This document shows positions 60,134 through 64,000 of a DNA stretch of 64,000 nt, piece by piece. A program made the position numbers and the translations under genes. This DNA comes from Drosophila miranda (taxonomy: Eukaryota > Arthropoda > Insecta > Diptera > Drosophilidae), in assembly GCF_003369915.1 (NCBI RefSeq), contig NC_046676.1, positions 20,256,001 to 20,320,000 on the forward strand, written 5' to 3'. The first letter of the stretch is position 1. Every line of letters starts with the position of its first letter. The notes under the pieces are model-generated. The model did no database searches. It saw only the letters and a program-made list of their open reading frames with translations, and was not told the origin of the DNA.

Positions 60134-62171
60134 GTAAGTCCCCCAGATTCCAAATCAATCCCTTTGGCCCCTGTACATTGTCTCGAGCATCATCAACCAA
60201 TCAACACATAATTCACAGCTTCCCAAAACATTTGTGCATAAATATTTAAGCAAATTGTGTCACTTATAGAACAACACACATTTTCAGACAGACAGAGACA
60301 CAGACAGAGACAAAACCCACAAATGGCCCCAGAGAGCAGAGCAATCTAGCCGGCAATTGGCTCTGCCGCTCAGCTGGCAGCTGGGTTTTGTATATGTGTT
60401 TGTATTTGTCCACTGACTAAGACTCGACTCAAACTCAGTACCAGTCTTATATGCGTACCGGGCCTCGTTAAAGCCGCCTGGCCGTTAATCGATTCTAATG
60501 GCACCACGCGGCGTATGTGTAACATTTACATTGAATGGGATCGGGGCACGTTAGCATTACGCTTTGCCCAGAAAGACTAAGGCTAATTAACAACAACAGC
60601 AGAAACAGAAACAACAACAACTGTCGACGCCTACACACCCTTTGGCTTGGACGTCGGAAGGTGTACGCCGCTGGTTGGTATTTTTACGCGCCAATTTCCT
60701 AATTCACGTATCTTTGAAAGTCGTAAATTTTATTTTAATGCGACCTCGCTCGCAAATCACACAAAACTCGGGCACATCCTTTCTCCCACACACAAACGCA
60801 CACACAAACGCGCCCCAGCCCACAGAGATACTCACTCACACACATTCAACAGTTGATCGCGTGTGCGCGTACAGTTGCCTCTGGTAGTAAACATACCCAT
60901 CCTCCCCTTCCATCCCGCCCCTTCCAGTGTCCTTGTCCAATTTGTGGGCACGCAGCGACCACCAGTGTGCTCCTCTACCAGCTCAAGTAATTACGGACAT
61001 ATTTTCCAGACGAACGGACATCTGTCCCGTGTCCTTAGAGTTGGCTTCAACCTTTTCGCCGCCTTCCTTCTTCTGGCACATTTTCATTCCGTTTTCATTT
61101 GCTTTTCATTTGGTTTTCATTTGATTTTAAGTAATTTTTTGGGCGCGCTCCCACACGAAAAACCACTAGCCGTTCGCTCCAAGGAGTTATAGCCATTCCG
61201 CTTACCCGACCTCGAGTAATGACCGAGCTCCAAAGCAGGGAGTGTTTGCAGTCGGTCCTTGGCCCTCCCACCCTTAAGTGCTGACTGACCCACTGAAGCA
61301 CTGTTCTTGTGCGGCTGGCTCCTTCGCCACGAATTCGGGGAAGCCTCCTTTCCATAAATATTTGATTGGTTCGCAGACTGCTGCCAGGTGTTTTGATTGA
61401 TACGAGTATTCATGCTTACTGAGCCACATTCACCCATTTATTTATAGACCCTAAGGCACTCCACTCCGTTATATTGACATACAGGTGTCCCATTAATTAG
61501 GTTCCGAATGGAAATTCAAGCAATGGATGCGTGTGCACCTACTTCTGTTTGTCCACTTTAATTCATATTATCTGTGTATTTCGTATCTGATGGCTTTGTT
61601 CTTGACTTAGAATATGTCTGCTGAGTCTCTTGCCTATCTTTTATCTTTATAATATTTATCTTAGCAATAGAAGCTGTTTCAGCAATAATCTTTAAAGTCA
61701 AAATTGTATAATGCAAGGCCGTGCTTTAGGTATGATAGGTAGATAACATTCAAGTACATTTCCGATGGTTATATCCGACTGGGAAGACCTTGAAAGATTG
61801 TCTTAACGCTCAGAATATTTGGCATTAAGAATAATTTTTCAAAATAAATCAATCGTTGTTACGTTATATCTACACCACATCTACATTTCTTTGTGGCGAC
61901 ATCTAGACTCAAAGTTTTTCACATTGAAAATCTTCCGATTTTCTAAATTTTACATGTGCTCAACGGCTATTTTTTGTTAATAATTTGTTGTATTTTAAAC
62001 AAACCAGTATTCAATCCAAATAAGGCCAAATAAGCCTTCTAATAACGATCTCTCGAGCTTTTTACATGAATTATATGTGCGTGGTTCGTGTCCCCACTAC
62101 ACGCGACCGATCTTTGTATGAAATATCCTAACGCGTTGCTGCGCGTCGCCTTCAACGATTTGGCAGCACGT
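60134..62171 (+). other. Intron of the next gene
   Basis: About 2 kb of AT-rich DNA with CACA tracts (about 60785-60845). No exon is supported. Confidence 0.45.
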
Positions 62172-62414
62172 ATTAAATTTCATTTTCATCGGTATATAGA
62201 AATCCAATAGAAGCAAGTATTTTGAGTAGGTCAGTTAAGTAGAAAATTGATTCAATAATCGGATAAAATTATGTGGGCATGGCTAAATGTTTTACCTAGC
62301 TAATATTATTCGACGGAATGTCAAAATTGAACAATAGAAAAATGAGACGGTATATTTTGGTATATTTCTGATGGTCGGACGGTATTTTTTAACCATAAAT
62401 CCGCGGTCACACTG
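62172..62414 (+). repeat. Dispersed GGTATATTT/GGTCACACTG repeat, copy B
   Basis: It is homologous to 33714-33971 over about 240 bp. Shared blocks include ATTAAATTTCATTTTC, AAATTATGTGGGCATGGCTA and ACGGTATATTTTGGTATAT. It ends with a perfect motif 1, CGGTCACACTG (62404-62414), followed by a leader-like sequence. It could act as an internal promoter for the gene whose first coding exon B is at 63304. Confidence 0.82.
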
Positions 62415-63303
62415 GTCTTGACTCGATCGCCGCCGTTATATCTGTTGTTTCCGTTGATCGTGGGTATTTGAATAACGTGTTGGTGCTTGTGGTGTGTTTC
62501 TCGCTCTTAACAAAAGGAGCAGCATAAACAAAAAAAGAACCGAAACGGACAATATTATAATTAAATCGTTTTGTTTATACTCATGCTGAGTGTTCTGTGT
62601 GTGTGGTGTGCCACTTTTACCAACTTTAGATGCTTACAACTGTGTATTACACGGATCTCTAGCTTTCTTTGGCTGTGCTGTGAAATGTAGAGTTTTTTCG
62701 GTGCTTTTTATACGAGAAAAGAATCGAAATTTGCAACTCAAGAAATCGCATTAATTGAAAACGCTGCGTGTGAACTTTTCGGCCCCGCATAAACACATGA
62801 ATAGATAACGAATCTGCCACTGTATGGGATCGTTTATTGCCCCCCAGAGAACCCTCGAATCGAACTGAACCGACCCGAACACTCTGTGATTGACAAATTA
62901 ACGCATTCATTTTGATTAGCATCTGTATCTACTCGTATCTGTTCGATAGCTGAGGGTTCTGTTTCAATAGTTCCAGCGATTAACGATCCCACAGTCAGAT
63001 GACAGTTTCGGTTGTGTCCGTCCCCCATTCGGTGTCTCGATTGTCTATAGATTGGCATTTTACAGCATTCGCGTTCGCCGAACCTCAATTGCGGAAAGCT
63101 CTACACATGAACGAACTTTAGTCGTACCGCACAGATATATAGCTAAACATCGTATATAGTAGAAGCAACAGTGACGCATCATCATCATCACATTGAGATC
63201 GCGTCTAGTGGGTGGCGGTGACAAAAACAAGAAGCGAAACCCAGCCACTAATTTCAACTAATTTCGAACACTTGGCTAAATGCGTGATCGTCACTTGGCC
63301 AAA

Positions 63304-63329
63304 ATGCCGCGTGGAGGAACAACAACAGC
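63304..63329 (+). CDS. Candidate alternative first coding exon (form 2) of the next gene
   Basis: ATG in good context (CAAAATGCC) opens MPRGGTTT and the exon ends AACAACAGC followed by the strong donor GTAAGTTCTCC. It has eight codons plus two bases, the same phase-2 exit as exon 60012-60133, so both could splice to the same downstream exon. An upstream ATG near 63281 would be a short uORF. Confidence 0.45.
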
Positions 63330-64000
63330 GTAAGTTCTCCTCCTTCCCTCATCTTGCAACCCCCCAACCCCAATCGACTGTACCATATTTATTTAAATTA
63401 AACAATTGCGGATCGGATTAATGTTGGAAAAACACTGGCGGCGAGTAGTTTATCTGAGGATCGCATTTTTTCTCGCACTTGAGTCGTCTCTGGTTATGGC
63501 ACCGCGAATTCGATTGTATCTTCAAGATACAATTTCAGACGCACATGTGTGTGTGTGTGCGGCTGCCGCCAGATCGTATGCCATGCGAGTGTATATGCAA
63601 TCATGTCGCTTAATATGATCGGACACCCGCACTCCGGCGAACCGCAATTGAGCCTCCGAGACGTCGTCTCCAAACAATTGTCGGGCATTGTAAAATAACA
63701 CCAGACCAGTATATACTTGCAGTATAGTGTGCGTGTGCGGAGCGCACTTCACTCTGCTCTATCGTCATAATTAACCCGCAGGATATATACATATACATAT
63801 GTATACCCATCCAGCGTGTGTCTGATTTTCAGTGATGCGTGCGGCTGCGACTGCGGCAACAAATGTTTTAATTTGACTCCAGTTGCAGACTTTTAATTGC
63901 GCATTCCGCGCCGGCTCGTTATTTGTTACATCCTATGGTTTCTGTAATTGAAATGTGCCCAGGCTTCCTGGAGTGGAGTACTCTGAATACGAATCCGAAT
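63330..64000 (+). other. Intron of the next gene, to the window edge
   Basis: No exon is seen. Short CA and GT tracts near 63545 and 63727. Confidence 0.4.

Overview
The window is eukaryotic nuclear DNA from a Drosophila, most likely the obscura group, on the chromosome arm that corresponds to 2R of D. melanogaster (Muller element C). Three things point there: short GT-AG introns between compact exons; INE-1/DINE-1 (mini-me) Helitron-like repeats; and a block of genes that I recognise as Nup188 and glutaminase, with an SDR39U1-type epimerase and a Plus-C odorant-binding protein beside them. This matches my memory of cytological region 49A-B. The species assignment is inference.

The left part (1 to about 33.6 kb) is sparse. 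Its main content is the 5' part of a large minus-strand gene that runs off the left edge. A short start exon (ATG at 12553) joins in frame to an exon at 2567-2765 across a 9.75-kb intron. A likely splice acceptor at 13209 and candidate non-coding first exons near 20.3-20.8 kb and 33.52-33.60 kb lie upstream. A compact two-exon gene for a charged 153-residue protein lies at 26.65-27.18 kb, also on the minus strand. The rest is AT-rich intronic or intergenic DNA with microsatellites, a 41-bp minisatellite (11.3-11.7 kb), a local tandem duplication (8.7-9.0 kb) and two INE-1 copies. One INE-1 copy is bracketed by a 225-bp direct duplication.

The middle (34.0-48.5 kb) is gene-dense. In order it holds an SDR39U1 homologue (+), a 12-cysteine Plus-C odorant-binding protein (+), a single-pass membrane protein with a possible cupin/JmjC-like domain (+), a Myb/SANT (trihelix) polyQ DNA-binding protein (-), a small secreted CUB-like protein (+), and Nup188 (+, 8 exons, 1881 aa), a scaffold nucleoporin of the inner ring.

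The right part (49.1-57.2 kb) is the glutaminase gene. It has three alternative N-terminal ends: a mitochondrial-type leader and two probably cytosolic first exons whose C-terminal halves resemble each other. All enter the shared catalytic and ankyrin exons in the same phase. An in-frame 30-nt microexon and an 81-nt in-frame optional intron add further isoforms. From 58 kb to the right edge are the promoter and two alternative first coding exons (both ending in phase 2) of the next plus-strand gene, whose body lies outside the window.

A recurring signal is a dispersed sequence rich in GGTATATTT blocks that ends in GGTCACACTG (Ohler core-promoter motifs 6 and 1). It lies just upstream of the SDR39U1 homologue and of Nup188, and again at 62.2-62.4 kb. 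It may be a repeat-borne housekeeping promoter. I saw no tRNA, rRNA or CRISPR array.
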